From Alphaproteobacteria bacterium UBA998 (GTDB taxonomy: Bacteria; Pseudomonadota; Alphaproteobacteria; Rickettsiales; UBA998), in contig DBAY01000025.1 in NCBI GenBank assembly GCA_002291925.1, positions 1-50,403 on the forward strand: a stretch of DNA of 50,403 bases. Direction: 5' to 3'. This document shows positions 24,402-33,121 of this stretch, piece after piece. How positions within the stretch are numbered: position 1 is the first letter of the stretch; each line of letters starts with the position of its first letter. Both the position numbers and the translations under genes were made by a program. Under the pieces are notes generated by a model. It saw nothing but the letters and a program-made list of their open reading frames with translations, was not told the origin of the DNA and did not search any database.

Positions 24402-25517
24402 CTACTCGGCTGCGGCTTGCCTGAGACCAGCCGTCCCATGCTGCTGGCGGTACTGGGTGGGAGAAAGACCGGTGGCCTGTTTGAACACCCGGTTGAAGGA
24501 TGCGATGGAGTTAAAGCCTGCTGTGAAGGCGATCACATTGACCGCGCTGTTCTCGCTGGCCAGCCGCCGCTTGGCTTCCTCCAGCCGGAAGCTGTTGACA
24601 TACTCACTGAAATTCTGTCCTAGATGCTGGTTCAACACGCGCGAGACCGTCTGCTCGGACACCTTAATCAGCCGCGCCAGGTCCTCGCGGGAGAAACTGG
24701 GGGTGCGGTAGGGCGCTTCGTGGCGCATGATGGCGGTGAGTTTCTCAGCCAGTGCAGCATCGTCAAGCGGCGGGCGCCCAGCACGTGCAAGGGTGGGCAA
24801 AGACTCCATTGCCACCTGCAGGGGGGCACCATAGACGCGAAAGAGCGAGGTCAGGACGAGATAGAGGAAACTGATGCGCAGCAGTAGTGCAAGCCGGTAA
24901 GCTTCTGCTTCCGTCAGCCTTTGGGTCAGCCGCCCGAGATCCAGTATAGGCAGCGCTAGATGCAGCATTACCAGCGTGACGATCAACCAATAGGCATGCC
25001 GACGCTCTAGCTGCGCTTCATTCCGGTCTGACAATCCATGACGCGATACCTGCAGAATCAGCAGCAGGAAAATGAAAGCAGCCAGCAGCACGTGATAGAG
25101 CATTAATGCAGAGGCGCTTTCCACACATAAATCATTGGCCAGACAAAATCGATCCTGCTGGGACCGCCGGTAAATGAGGGAGGCTTCCCCCACCAGCGGC
25201 GCGCTAAGGATAAGCCAATGTCCAAAGGGTATGCTGCGCCGGCTTATCAGTGAAAGCACCAGCAAGTAACACAGCGCCGGAGCCGCAGCAGACACCATCT
25301 GCACCCCAAACAGAGTGGTTGGATCTTCCTGCTCGATCAGTGGCAGGAGCGGCATCGCAAAGCTGGCGGCAAGGGACAGGAAATACAGCGAGGGAATGAG
25401 CGCCTTCGCACGGGGGCGACAGGCAAGCCAGAGAAATGCGACGGCAAAAAGACACGGGCCGAGCGCCAGTAACGGTACAGCTTCCTCTAGGCTGATAGCG
25501 GTAGGTGCGTCCGTCAT
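24402..25517 (-). CDS. Membrane-anchored AraC-type regulator (seven membrane segments plus HTH)
   Basis: A 371-residue protein combining an N-terminal membrane domain with a C-terminal AraC DNA-binding domain. Hydrophobic segments lie near 14-33, 38-60, 68-92, 99-113, 133-158, 172-197 and 206-226. The HTH domain covers about 265-365: SREDLARLIKVSEQTVSRVL is the first helix-turn-helix and VNVIAFTAGFNSIASFNRVF the second, followed by QATGLSPTQYRQQ. Known relatives are poorly studied. I infer that it reads a membrane or envelope signal and binds DNA from the membrane. Targets are unknown; the unusual cluster at 25566-29046, read in the same direction, is a candidate. Confidence 0.88.
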   Translation of the reverse strand: MTDAPTAISLEEAVPLLALGPCLFAVAFLWLACRPRAKALIPSLYFLSLAASFAMPLLPLIEQEDPTTLFGVQMVSAAAPALCYLLVLSLISRRSIPFGHWLILSAPLVGEASLIYRRSQQDRFCLANDLCVESASALMLYHVLLAAFIFLLLILQVSRHGLSDRNEAQLERRHAYWLIVTLVMLHLALPILDLGRLTQRLTEAEAYRLALLLRISFLYLVLTSLFRVYGAPLQVAMESLPTLARAGRPPLDDAALAEKLTAIMRHEAPYRTPSFSREDLARLIKVSEQTVSRVLNQHLGQNFSEYVNSFRLEEAKRRLASENSAVNVIAFTAGFNSIASFNRVFKQATGLSPTQYRQQHGTAGLRQAAAE

Positions 25518-25565
25518 GCCTTTCCCTTGCGATGTTACCCATAGCAGGCCAAGCGGCTCTTAGAG

Positions 25566-26351
25566 TTACTGCGCGCCGGGCACTGCCTCGTGCATTTCTG
25601 CCGGCGAGGGAGCAGGCGTCTTGTCCGGCAGCTTGGCGTCTTCCAGCCGCTTGCGCTCTTCGGCGCTCAACTCATCCAGCTTGGCGATGCGCTCGTCGAT
25701 GAAATATTTCATGTAGCGCAACTCACCCGGATCAATATCCTGAGTGTGTGACAGGATATTCTCCATGATACCGAGCGCCGCATCAAACTCCCCGCGTTTT
25801 TCATAAACAAAGGCTGGTAGCTGGTTTACCCAGAGCGGCACATCCCGCGCCTCGGTAAGAGTGTTGGCAAGCTTCAGTGCGAGGTCCATATCTTTCAACT
25901 TATGCATGGCGAGATAGACGCCTTGGGCCATCCACCACCATTTTTCCTGAATGCATGGGGCCGAGTGCTCGTAGAGGTAATCCACCATATAACGCACGTC
26001 AGAGGTTTTTTGCGTCTGGCTGAAATAATAGGCCGCCATGCTGGGCAGCACATTGGAGTGCGCATTGAAATGATCAAGCAGCGTGAACCAAAGATAGACC
26101 TTGCGGAGATCGTACTTGTAAAGCGCGGTGAAGCGACCAAACGTATCGCCCGCATTGCTCAGGCGCATGGCCATCGTGCGGAAAAGAAACTCCTCATCGC
26201 CAAATGACATGACCTGCAGCGCCTTTTGCCCCGGCACGTCGGGCACAATAGCCATGTCCGGCAGGCGTGCGAGTGTGTGCCACCAGAAACCCGTCTGCGT
26301 GGCAAGAAAGAACGCCAAGCACAGATAAGCGGAAGAAATACGCGTGCGCAT
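25566..26351 (-). CDS. Hypothetical TPR-like protein with N-terminal membrane anchor
   Basis: ATG at 26351 follows the permease stop by one base (TGACATG) and gives 261 residues. An N-terminal hydrophobic segment (about 8-24, LCLAFFLATQTGFWW) may be an uncleaved anchor or a signal. The rest is helical with TPR-like repeats, as in MAAYYFSQTQKTSDVRYMVDYL, MAQGVYLAMHKLKDMDLALK and LPAFVYEKRGEFDAALGIM. A charged C-terminal stretch ends PAPSPAEMHEAVPGAQ. I know no named family. The tight link to the permease suggests they act together. Confidence 0.72.
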   Translation of the reverse strand: MRTRISSAYLCLAFFLATQTGFWWHTLARLPDMAIVPDVPGQKALQVMSFGDEEFLFRTMAMRLSNAGDTFGRFTALYKYDLRKVYLWFTLLDHFNAHSNVLPSMAAYYFSQTQKTSDVRYMVDYLYEHSAPCIQEKWWWMAQGVYLAMHKLKDMDLALKLANTLTEARDVPLWVNQLPAFVYEKRGEFDAALGIMENILSHTQDIDPGELRYMKYFIDERIAKLDELSAEERKRLEDAKLPDKTPAPSPAEMHEAVPGAQ

Positions 26352-26352
26352 G

Positions 26353-27114
26353 TCAGAATTGCCGACGGTTGAAGTCAACGACAGTCACAGCCAGCAGCAA
26401 GGGGACAAAGGTCACGCTTTGGGCTAGGAAAAGCTGCCAGTCAGCGCTCGCGGACCCGTAAATGAGCCAGCCGCTCTTACCATACATGTCAAGGCGGGGT
26501 ACGATAACGGCCGCCCCTTCCACGATGTACTTTGTCAACGCATTAAGCCACGGCGTTTCAAACACGAAGCGGGCTTGTACTGTGGCAAGGAAAAAGCCCA
26601 TCATGCGCCCCGCCACGTAGAATACGAGACTAGCCATGACCGAGGAAACCGCACTGCGCAGCGTGACGGAGGTGAAGAGGGCGATGGCTACAACAATCCA
26701 CATCTCCAGCAGCAGGCTGCCGCCCCAGGCAAGGAAACCCGGCATGCTCACTGGCTGCAGCAGCGCCAGTACCGCCAGATTGACCAGCACCAGCGCTGCG
26801 GTAACGACAGAAAAGCCCATCCAATAACCAATCACCAGTCGCGCACGCGAGATGGGCCGCGAGAGCATCACGTCAATTTCCTTACTATCAAAAGCCTGCC
26901 GTATGTGGAAACAAACGAACACGATGATGCCAACGGCCAAGAGCAGCCGCGCCACGGCAGCACTGAAGGAGAGCGTCATCTCGTGCTGCTCGATCATGGA
27001 TGTTTTCGCCAGACCGCTCGCGATGCCGATGGCCATAACGAGCAGCAGCAGCAGCACGGCAAACAATCTATCCCGCAAAGCGGTGAGAAGCACAAAGCGG
27101 ATGATGGTCAGCAT
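26353..27114 (-). CDS. ABC-2-type permease-like membrane protein
   Basis: A 253-residue polytopic membrane protein. It has about six hydrophobic segments (residues 14-34, 50-66, 96-117, 129-150, 155-178 and 228-246). The phrase EIDVMLSRPISRARLVIGYW before a membrane helix is characteristic of ABC-2 permeases, where it contacts the ATPase. No ATP-binding subunit is encoded nearby, so either it pairs with a distant ATPase or has another role. It starts 19 bp after the secretin stop and is followed at once by the TPR-like gene. Confidence 0.75.
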   Translation of the reverse strand: MLTIIRFVLLTALRDRLFAVLLLLLVMAIGIASGLAKTSMIEQHEMTLSFSAAVARLLLAVGIIVFVCFHIRQAFDSKEIDVMLSRPISRARLVIGYWMGFSVVTAALVLVNLAVLALLQPVSMPGFLAWGGSLLLEMWIVVAIALFTSVTLRSAVSSVMASLVFYVAGRMMGFFLATVQARFVFETPWLNALTKYIVEGAAVIVPRLDMYGKSGWLIYGSASADWQLFLAQSVTFVPLLLAVTVVDFNRRQF

Positions 27115-27132
27115 GGGTTTAGTCCACCAGAG

Positions 27133-29046
27133 TTAGAAGGCCAAGGGCCGAGGATCGTTAGAGAATTTCTCGTAAACCTGACGGTCAGTCGGATGATAGC
27201 TGCCTTGGGGCGTAATGATGGTTGCACGAATAAGAACAATTAGCTCCTTGTTTAAATCATTTTTTGTCGTTTGCTTGACGAAGTTTCCAAGGATAGGAAT
27301 TTCCGAAAGCCATGGTGCACCTCGGTCTGTGTTACTGGAGGATTGCTCCATCAATCCGCCGATAACCATCACACCGCCGCTTTTGGCCTTTATAATCGAA
27401 TCCAGCTCGCGAACTTCAATAATGGGGACGCGGTTCTCGGGAATACTGGGCTGATTATTAGAGCTTCCTGAAAGTGCCTGCAAAGCAAGCAAAGGAGCAG
27501 GATCTATCCGAAAACCAACCTGACGGGTGATCGTGGGACGCACATTGATGGTAATCTCATTGGTTTCCAGATCTATGCTGGGCAGGAGGTTGAGCACAAT
27601 ACCAATTGGCACCACACTGCGCTCCACTGACAGTTGTGGAGGCTGCACAGCGGGAAGGCCTCCCGGCACCGAACTGGTTGTGGTGGTGACGGCCGGCTGC
27701 ACCTGGATGTCGAACACAATTTCATTGCGAGTGACGGTTAGCACGGCGGGTTGGTTATTAATAGCATTAAGCCGCGGATTTGAGAGGGTTCGCGTGGCGC
27801 CAAAATCCTGAAGCAGGGTAGCAACGGCATTGATATCCGTATTTTGCAGGGCCAGCGAAACGAAGTCCCCTCTGTCCGTGGATTGGGGATTGAATTCAGC
27901 ACTAATGTTTAGTTTTCCAAAGTCCAGATTTTTCCAGTCAATACCTGTGCTGTACTGATCATTAAGTTGCACCTCGATAATCTTGGCCTCGATCAGCACT
28001 TGGGAAGCCGCATTAAGGCGGACTTGATCGATATATTTTTTGATAATCTCATGTTGCCACTGGCTCGCTGAAACAGTGATGATACCTGCCTGGCGGTTGA
28101 TGTTCATATAGTAACCGGGCGCAACGGTCGCAGACATCGCACCGAGCCCACCCGTGCCACTGGCACCTCCGGCCGCCACACCCTGACCGCCAAGACCGCC
28201 AAGCATGCCGGCTTGCTGGGATTGATCCTGCGTGGACTGTTTCAATGCTTCTGAGGTCAGGACAGTCTGTCGCGTACTGAGGATAGCTGTGATGCCAGAT
28301 TGCAGAGCCAACCAGAAATCATCGCTCACGCTACCGGAAATCGATGTAGTGGAAACACCTGAAGCGCCGCCTAGACTGCTGTTGCCCGTACCGCTACCGC
28401 CGCCGACACCACCGCCGCCGACACCACCTCCGCCAGCCCCGCCACCTACCGCTCCACCGCCTGCACCTCCATTGGCACCACCATTACCCATTCCACCCGT
28501 GGCAATGGAATTGCTGCTATTGCGAATCATGTTGAGGAAATCAACACGGTAATTGACAACATACGGCGTGTCGCGCTCCACTCGCAGCACGCCGTTGCGG
28601 ATGCTGTAACGGAGGTTTGCCAGTGAGGCAATGCGCTCAATCACTTGGTTAAACGGCTTATCTTTGGCACGGAAATTGACTCCGCCCTCAATGCCTGAAT
28701 CGATCTCGATGTCTACATCAGCCAAGCGCGCCAGTTCCACAAGCACATCCTTCAATGGCACATCATCGGTAACAGCGATGGATACGAGCTGGCTGTTGCC
28801 GATGCGGGGCGGGCGCGGCGCGGCGAGCAGAGGCGCGATATCTGGCACCGGGGGAGCTACGGACTGGTGATGATCTGAGGCAGCAATTCCCGCTTTGCCC
28901 GGCTTCTGATCATACATGTCACGATACTCATTGCGGCTGAGTTTCAGCGGCCGATCGATCGGATCGATGGTATCGGAATTCAGTGCGCTCTCGTCACACG
29001 CACCCACAAGAAGCATCAATGGAAGCAGGCGAAGCCACAAACCCAT
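27133..29046 (-). CDS. Secretin lipoprotein of the MshL/PilQ/GspD family
   Basis: An outer-membrane secretin, the gated ring used by type IV pili and type II secretion. ATG at 29046 gives MGLWLRLLPLMLLVGAC, a signal peptide with lipobox, and 637 residues. An STN/secretin N-domain (about 80-170: VSIAVTDDVPLKDVLVELAR) precedes a long Gly-rich insert (about 180-220 and again near 285-310). The secretin core follows with ASQVLIEAKIIEVQLNDQYS, RTLSNPRLNAINNQPA and VPILGNF-like IPILGNFVKQTTKNDLNKEL. This is closest in layout to the MSHA protein MshL. No pilin, ATPase or platform gene is in the window; a prepilin peptidase is next door. A TTG or GTG start further upstream is less likely. Confidence 0.9.
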   Translation of the reverse strand: MGLWLRLLPLMLLVGACDESALNSDTIDPIDRPLKLSRNEYRDMYDQKPGKAGIAASDHHQSVAPPVPDIAPLLAAPRPPRIGNSQLVSIAVTDDVPLKDVLVELARLADVDIEIDSGIEGGVNFRAKDKPFNQVIERIASLANLRYSIRNGVLRVERDTPYVVNYRVDFLNMIRNSSNSIATGGMGNGGANGGAGGGAVGGGAGGGGVGGGGVGGGSGTGNSSLGGASGVSTTSISGSVSDDFWLALQSGITAILSTRQTVLTSEALKQSTQDQSQQAGMLGGLGGQGVAAGGASGTGGLGAMSATVAPGYYMNINRQAGIITVSASQWQHEIIKKYIDQVRLNAASQVLIEAKIIEVQLNDQYSTGIDWKNLDFGKLNISAEFNPQSTDRGDFVSLALQNTDINAVATLLQDFGATRTLSNPRLNAINNQPAVLTVTRNEIVFDIQVQPAVTTTTSSVPGGLPAVQPPQLSVERSVVPIGIVLNLLPSIDLETNEITINVRPTITRQVGFRIDPAPLLALQALSGSSNNQPSIPENRVPIIEVRELDSIIKAKSGGVMVIGGLMEQSSSNTDRGAPWLSEIPILGNFVKQTTKNDLNKELIVLIRATIITPQGSYHPTDRQVYEKFSNDPRPLAF

Positions 29047-29208
29047 AGATGTGCGCCCCCTACCCCAAGAAAAACCAACTTGTAACTGTCGTTTCACACA
29101 AGACTCACTTGAATTAGCCGTTAACACAAGCATACCCGCCGTTCAAATGTAATTTATGGATTACTTATATTGTTTTTTGATGTGTTTCTTATGTGTCTCC
29201 CTCACACC

Positions 29209-29979
29209 TCACCCGCGCAAAAATAGCTGTGGCCATTGGAAGAACAGCGTGCCAATCGGCGGCACCATCACCAGCCCCCAGAGGCTGACCGCCAGCGCCG
29301 GTCCGAACGGAAAAATCTCCCCGTACCCCAGCCGTCGCCACAGCCCGGCCGTGACCACCCCAAGAAGCCCGCTGAAGAAGAGCAGCGGAATCAGCATCTT
29401 CGCCCCCAGCCAGATGCCAGCCACGACGAGGAATTTGACATCCCCGGTGCCCAAGCCATCCTTTTTGCGCGCATACCGGTAGCCCGTCTGCAAGGCCCAG
29501 CCAATCGCACCGCCAGTCAGGGCACCGACGAGCACATCGGCCGGGTGCATGCCGTAACACCAGTGATAGCCCACCCCCAGCGCGCCCACGAGCAGCTGGA
29601 TGGAGTCCGGGATGATGTAATGCTCGAAATCAACGATGATCATCACCAGCAGTGCTAGGGTAAGGCCCATCAACAGAAGCGCCTTCCCGTCCAGCCCGTA
29701 CAGTGCGTAGACCGAGGTCAGGGCCGCCGCGGTGACCAGCTCGATGGCGGGATAGCGCCAGGAGACGCCGGCGCGGCAATGACGGCACGCTCCGCGCGAG
29801 GCCGCCCAGCTGAACACCGGCACCAGATCACGCGCCGCCAGCGTGGTGCCGCAGGCGGGGCAGCGCGAACGCGTCCAGCCCATGGATTCCCCGCGCGGCA
29901 GTCGATAGCTGACCAAGGTCAGAAAGCTGCCAAAACACAGGCCAACCACAAACACAAGGATTCCCATGCGCGCGAGCAT
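29209..29979 (-). CDS. Prepilin peptidase (type IV leader peptidase)
   Basis: An inner-membrane aspartyl protease that cuts and N-methylates type IV prepilins. The 256-residue product has GLCFGSFLTLVSYRLPRGES at the N-terminus, a cytoplasmic domain with four cysteines in CPAC and CRHC, the first catalytic Asp in VDFEHYIIPD and the second in GTGDVKF. It is thus the full bifunctional form. It lies 160 bp upstream of the secretin in the same direction, which supports a pilus or secretion system with other parts elsewhere in the genome. Confidence 0.95.
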   Translation of the reverse strand: MLARMGILVFVVGLCFGSFLTLVSYRLPRGESMGWTRSRCPACGTTLAARDLVPVFSWAASRGACRHCRAGVSWRYPAIELVTAAALTSVYALYGLDGKALLLMGLTLALLVMIIVDFEHYIIPDSIQLLVGALGVGYHWCYGMHPADVLVGALTGGAIGWALQTGYRYARKKDGLGTGDVKFLVVAGIWLGAKMLIPLLFFSGLLGVVTAGLWRRLGYGEIFPFGPALAVSLWGLVMVPPIGTLFFQWPQLFLRG

Positions 29980-29999
29980 GGCAGGCCGGGGTTAACGAA

Positions 30000-30656
30000 A
30001 TGCTAAGGGAATGCGATGAATGTCATCAAGCCGTCATGAAACGGTTGTATGCTAATTTCATGGACGGAGTGAACAAAGAGACTATCGTAGCGCCGCTCAG
30101 TTGGGCGGAGAATGAGCTTCAAAGCGCGGTGAAGCACGATATCACGAGTTACCGTTATCCGCAGCATCTGCTCTCAGAAGTGAAAACGGTTCTCCGTGAA
30201 AAGAAATGCCCGATTTTTGTTCCGCTCTTTGATCGCGCCTCTGAACGCATCACGCATCACCTCCTCACTGCGCATCCAGAACTTTCCTATCAAGGCTACA
30301 CCCCCGGCCCACCAGATACATTGAAATGCCTCCTAAAAGAGGCGGTACGGTTTGAGCTTGTCCACCAGCTCTATGACCAGATGAGTACTCTGCCCCAGCA
30401 TAGGCCAGACGAAAGTCGCTGGAGAAGAAATGCCGGCATGGCGCTCGAAGAGTCGGAAAGAAGCCGTATTGCGGTGGGAGAGGAAGTGGTAAAGTTACTA
30501 ACGCATGACCGTGTCATCCGCGGTCGCTTGACAGAAAACAAGTGCGAGGCGGCCTTGGCTCTGAAAGACGAAATTGTCACATTGATAGAACGCGTCATGC
30601 CATCCGCTTCCATGTTAGGCGAGTTGATGTATCCAAAAGACTGTCCCGATCTTTGA
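30000..30656 (+). CDS. Hypothetical protein, about 218 residues
   Basis: A soluble, largely helical protein with no signal peptide. The first ATG is at 30000; ATG at 30036 or 30060 are alternatives and no start has a clear SD. The N-terminal CDECHQ on the longer form could be a partial metal site. Residues 60-140 (LLSEVKTVLREKKCPIFVPL, LKCLLKEAVRFELVHQLYDQ) form a run of amphipathic helices. I do not recognise a family. It is divergent from the prepilin peptidase and 38 bp upstream of rpiB. Base composition is lower in GC than its neighbours, which may hint at acquisition. Confidence 0.65.
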   Translation: MLRECDECHQAVMKRLYANFMDGVNKETIVAPLSWAENELQSAVKHDITSYRYPQHLLSEVKTVLREKKCPIFVPLFDRASERITHHLLTAHPELSYQGYTPGPPDTLKCLLKEAVRFELVHQLYDQMSTLPQHRPDESRWRRNAGMALEESERSRIAVGEEVVKLLTHDRVIRGRLTENKCEAALALKDEIVTLIERVMPSASMLGELMYPKDCPDL

Positions 30657-30694
30657 CGCTTGCCTGCGGCGCGCATCCGTGCCAAAAGAACGCC

Positions 30695-31126
30695 ATGAAA
30701 GTCATTGCCTTTGCGTCCGATCATGCCGGGGTGGCGCTCAAGCGCGAGCTGATCGAAGCGCTGAACGGCATGGATGGCTATGCCCCCCTTGATCTCGGCC
30801 CGGCCTCCGAGGATTCCGTGGATTACCCAGATTACGGCACCAAAGCCGCCGAGGCCGTGACGTCCGGCAAGGCGGTGATGGCGGTGATCATCTGCGGCTC
30901 CGGCATCGGCATTTCCATCGCGGCGAACCGTCACAAGGGCGTGCGTGCCGCGCTGTGCATGAATTCCACCATGGCGCGGCTGGCGCGCGAGCATAACGAC
31001 GCCAACGTGCTGGCGCTCGGCGCACGGCTGATCGGGTCGGAAATCGCCAGGGACTGCCTGCGGGCCTTCCTCGCCACCCCGTTTGCGGGCGGCCGCCATG
31101 CGGGGCGTGTCGAGAAATTAGGCTAA
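30695..31126 (+). CDS. rpiB: Ribose-5-phosphate isomerase B
   Basis: Interconverts ribose 5-phosphate and ribulose 5-phosphate. From ATG at 30695 it is 143 residues: VIAFASDHAGVALKREL at the N-terminus, DYPDYG, and CGSGIGISIAANRHKGVRAA with the catalytic Cys. It precedes glyA, a common alphaproteobacterial order. Confidence 0.96.
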   Translation: MKVIAFASDHAGVALKRELIEALNGMDGYAPLDLGPASEDSVDYPDYGTKAAEAVTSGKAVMAVIICGSGIGISIAANRHKGVRAALCMNSTMARLAREHNDANVLALGARLIGSEIARDCLRAFLATPFAGGRHAGRVEKLG

Positions 31127-31149
31127 AACGTCACAGTTACGGCGTATAT

Positions 31150-31177
31150 CGGGTGTGGACAGCCCATCCAACACCCG
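31150..31177 (+). terminator. Hairpin between rpiB and glyA
   Basis: CGGGTGT (31150-31156) pairs with ACACCCG (31171-31177), extended by GGA/TCC with a bulged A. Only a weak T-containing tract follows (AAATCTTG), so it may be a weak terminator or a 5' UTR structure for glyA. Confidence 0.4.
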
Positions 31178-31233
31178 AAATCTTGTAGGGTTTGGGGCGA
31201 TTCGTTAATTCAACAGACATAGGTTTAAGAAAC

Positions 31234-32592
31234 ATGCTGGCACAGAAAAAAGAAACCATGGGTTCCTCCATCCGCATGGACGGGTTTTTTGAAGCCTCCC
31301 TCGCCGAGCGCGATTCGGAGATCGCCGCCGCGATGAAGAAGGAGCTGGGCCGCCAGAAGCACCAGATCGAGCTGATTGCCTCCGAGAACATCTGCAGCCG
31401 CGCCGTCATGGAAGCGCAGGGCTCGGTGATGACCAACAAATATGCCGAAGGCTATCCAGGCAAACGCTATTATGGCGGCTGCGAGTTCGTCGACATCGCC
31501 GAGGAGCTGGCCATCAGCCGCGCCTGCCGGCTGTTTGGCTGCAGCTTCGCCAATGTGCAGCCCAATTCCGGCTCCCAAGCCAACCAGGCCGTCTTCACCG
31601 CGCTGCTGCAGCCCGGCGACACCATCCTCGGCCAGTCGCTGGCGGCCGGTGGTCACCTGACGCACGGCGCCGCGCCCAACCAATCCGGTAAATGGTTCAA
31701 GGCGGTGCAATACGGCGTGCGTGAATCCGACGCGCTGCTCGATTATGATCAGATCGAGGCGCTGGCGAAGGAGCATAAGCCGAAGCTCATCATCGCGGGC
31801 TTCTCCGCCTACCCGCGCGTCATCGACTGGGCGCGCATCCGCAAAATCGCTGACTCGGTCGGTGCCTGGTTCCTCGTCGACATGGCGCATATCGCGGGCC
31901 TCGTAGCCTCGGGCGTCTATCCAAGCCCCCTGCCCCACGCGCATGTGGTCACCACCACCACACACAAGACCCTGCGCGGCCCGCGCGGCGGCATGATCCT
32001 CTCCGCCGTCCCCGACACGGTGGTCCGCAAGACAGCCACCGGCAAGGACGTCACGCTGGGCCAGGCCCTCAACTCCGCCGTATTCCCCGGCATTCAGGGC
32101 GGCCCGCTGATGCATGTCATCGCCGCCAAGGCCGTGGCCTACGGCGAGGCGCTTGATCCCTCCTTCCAGCTTTACGGCAAGCAGGTGGTCGCCAATGCCC
32201 GCGCCCTCGCCGACGTGCTGATGCAGCGCGGCTTGAACATTGTTTCCGGCGGCACGGACAATCACCTCGTGCTGGTCGATCTGCGTCCGAAGAACGTCAC
32301 CGGCACCGCCACCGAGCAGAGCCTGGAGCGCGCCGGCCTCACCTGCAACAAGAACGCCATCCCGTTCGATCCGCTGCCTCCGGCGGTGACCTCCGGCGTG
32401 CGCCTCGGCACCCCGGCGGGCACCACGCGTGGCTTCGGCGAGGCGGAATTCCGCCAGATCGGCGCGCTGATTGCCGATGTGGTGGACGGCCTGAGCGCCA
32501 GCCCGGACGACAACGCCGCCACGGAAGTCAAGGTGCGTGCCCAGGTGCAGGCGCTGTGCGAGCGTTTCCCCATCTATCCGCTCCTTTCTTAG
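31234..32592 (+). CDS. glyA: Serine hydroxymethyltransferase
   Basis: A PLP enzyme that makes glycine and methylene-tetrahydrofolate from serine. The protein shows QIELIASENICSRAVMEAQG, NKYAEGYPGKRYYGGC, HGAAPNQSGK, VDMAHIAGLVA and the PLP lysine in TTTTHKTLRGPRGG. ATG at 31234 gives 452 residues. ATG at 31258 or 31192 are also in frame; 31258 would give a more standard N-terminus. nrdR follows 10 bp later. Confidence 0.96.
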   Translation: MLAQKKETMGSSIRMDGFFEASLAERDSEIAAAMKKELGRQKHQIELIASENICSRAVMEAQGSVMTNKYAEGYPGKRYYGGCEFVDIAEELAISRACRLFGCSFANVQPNSGSQANQAVFTALLQPGDTILGQSLAAGGHLTHGAAPNQSGKWFKAVQYGVRESDALLDYDQIEALAKEHKPKLIIAGFSAYPRVIDWARIRKIADSVGAWFLVDMAHIAGLVASGVYPSPLPHAHVVTTTTHKTLRGPRGGMILSAVPDTVVRKTATGKDVTLGQALNSAVFPGIQGGPLMHVIAAKAVAYGEALDPSFQLYGKQVVANARALADVLMQRGLNIVSGGTDNHLVLVDLRPKNVTGTATEQSLERAGLTCNKNAIPFDPLPPAVTSGVRLGTPAGTTRGFGEAEFRQIGALIADVVDGLSASPDDNAATEVKVRAQVQALCERFPIYPLLS

Positions 32593-32602
32593 ACGAGGTG
32601 CC

Positions 32603-33058
32603 ATGCGCTGTCCGTTCTGTGCCCATGCTGATACGCAAGTAAAAGATTCCCGGCCCAGCGAGGACGGCGCCACCATCCGGCGGCGGCGCCACTGCCCCGA
32701 ATGCGAATCGCGCTTCACCACCTTTGAGCGCATCCAGCTGCGCGAGCTGACCGTGGTGAAACGCAATGGCGAGCGGCGCCCGTTCGACCGCGACAAGATC
32801 GAGCGCTCTATGACCATCGCCCTGCGCAAACGCCCGGTGGACCCGGAACGCGTGGAGCAGGAGATCAACAGTATCGTCAAGGCGCTGGAGACCTCCGGTG
32901 AGACGGAGATCGAGGTCACCCATATCGGCGAGCGCGTCATGGAAGCCCTGCAGCGGCTCGACCCCGTGGCCTATATCCGCTATGCCTCGGTCTATCGCGA
33001 TTTCCGCGAAGCCAAGGATTTCGAACAATTTGTCGAGCAGATCAACCAGTCGCTCTGA
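32603..33058 (+). CDS. nrdR: Transcriptional repressor NrdR
   Basis: A zinc and ATP/dATP-binding repressor of ribonucleotide reductase genes. The 151-residue product starts MRCPFCAHADTQVKDSRPSE; zinc ligands are CPFC and CPEC, followed by SRFTTFERIQL and an ATP-cone domain (VVKRNGERRPFDRDKIERSM). It is co-transcribed with glyA. In many relatives ribD follows directly; here a thiL-lptGF and pepA-holC block intervenes. Confidence 0.97.
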   Translation: MRCPFCAHADTQVKDSRPSEDGATIRRRRHCPECESRFTTFERIQLRELTVVKRNGERRPFDRDKIERSMTIALRKRPVDPERVEQEINSIVKALETSGETEIEVTHIGERVMEALQRLDPVAYIRYASVYRDFREAKDFEQFVEQINQSL

Positions 33059-33075
33059 CAGGGAAAATCTAACGC

Positions 33076-33091
33076 TGGCACGTGTTTTGCA
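33076..33091 (+). promoter_or_regulatory. Sigma-54 promoter (-24/-12)
   Basis: TGGCACG, four bases and TTGCA match the sigma-54 consensus YTGGCACG-N4-TTGCW at every defined position. GG is at 33077-33078 and GC at 33089-33090, so the start is expected near 33102. GGAGG (33111-33115) and ATG (33122) follow, giving a leader of about 20 nt. The spacing to the gene is what a real promoter would have. Confidence 0.75.
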
Positions 33092-33121
33092 GCGCTCCTC
33101 CTTAGCTCACGGAGGTTAGCC

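Noticed and set aside
31225..32940. 571-codon minus-strand open frame over glyA and nrdR
   Set aside because: It covers two well-identified plus-strand genes and has no family features.
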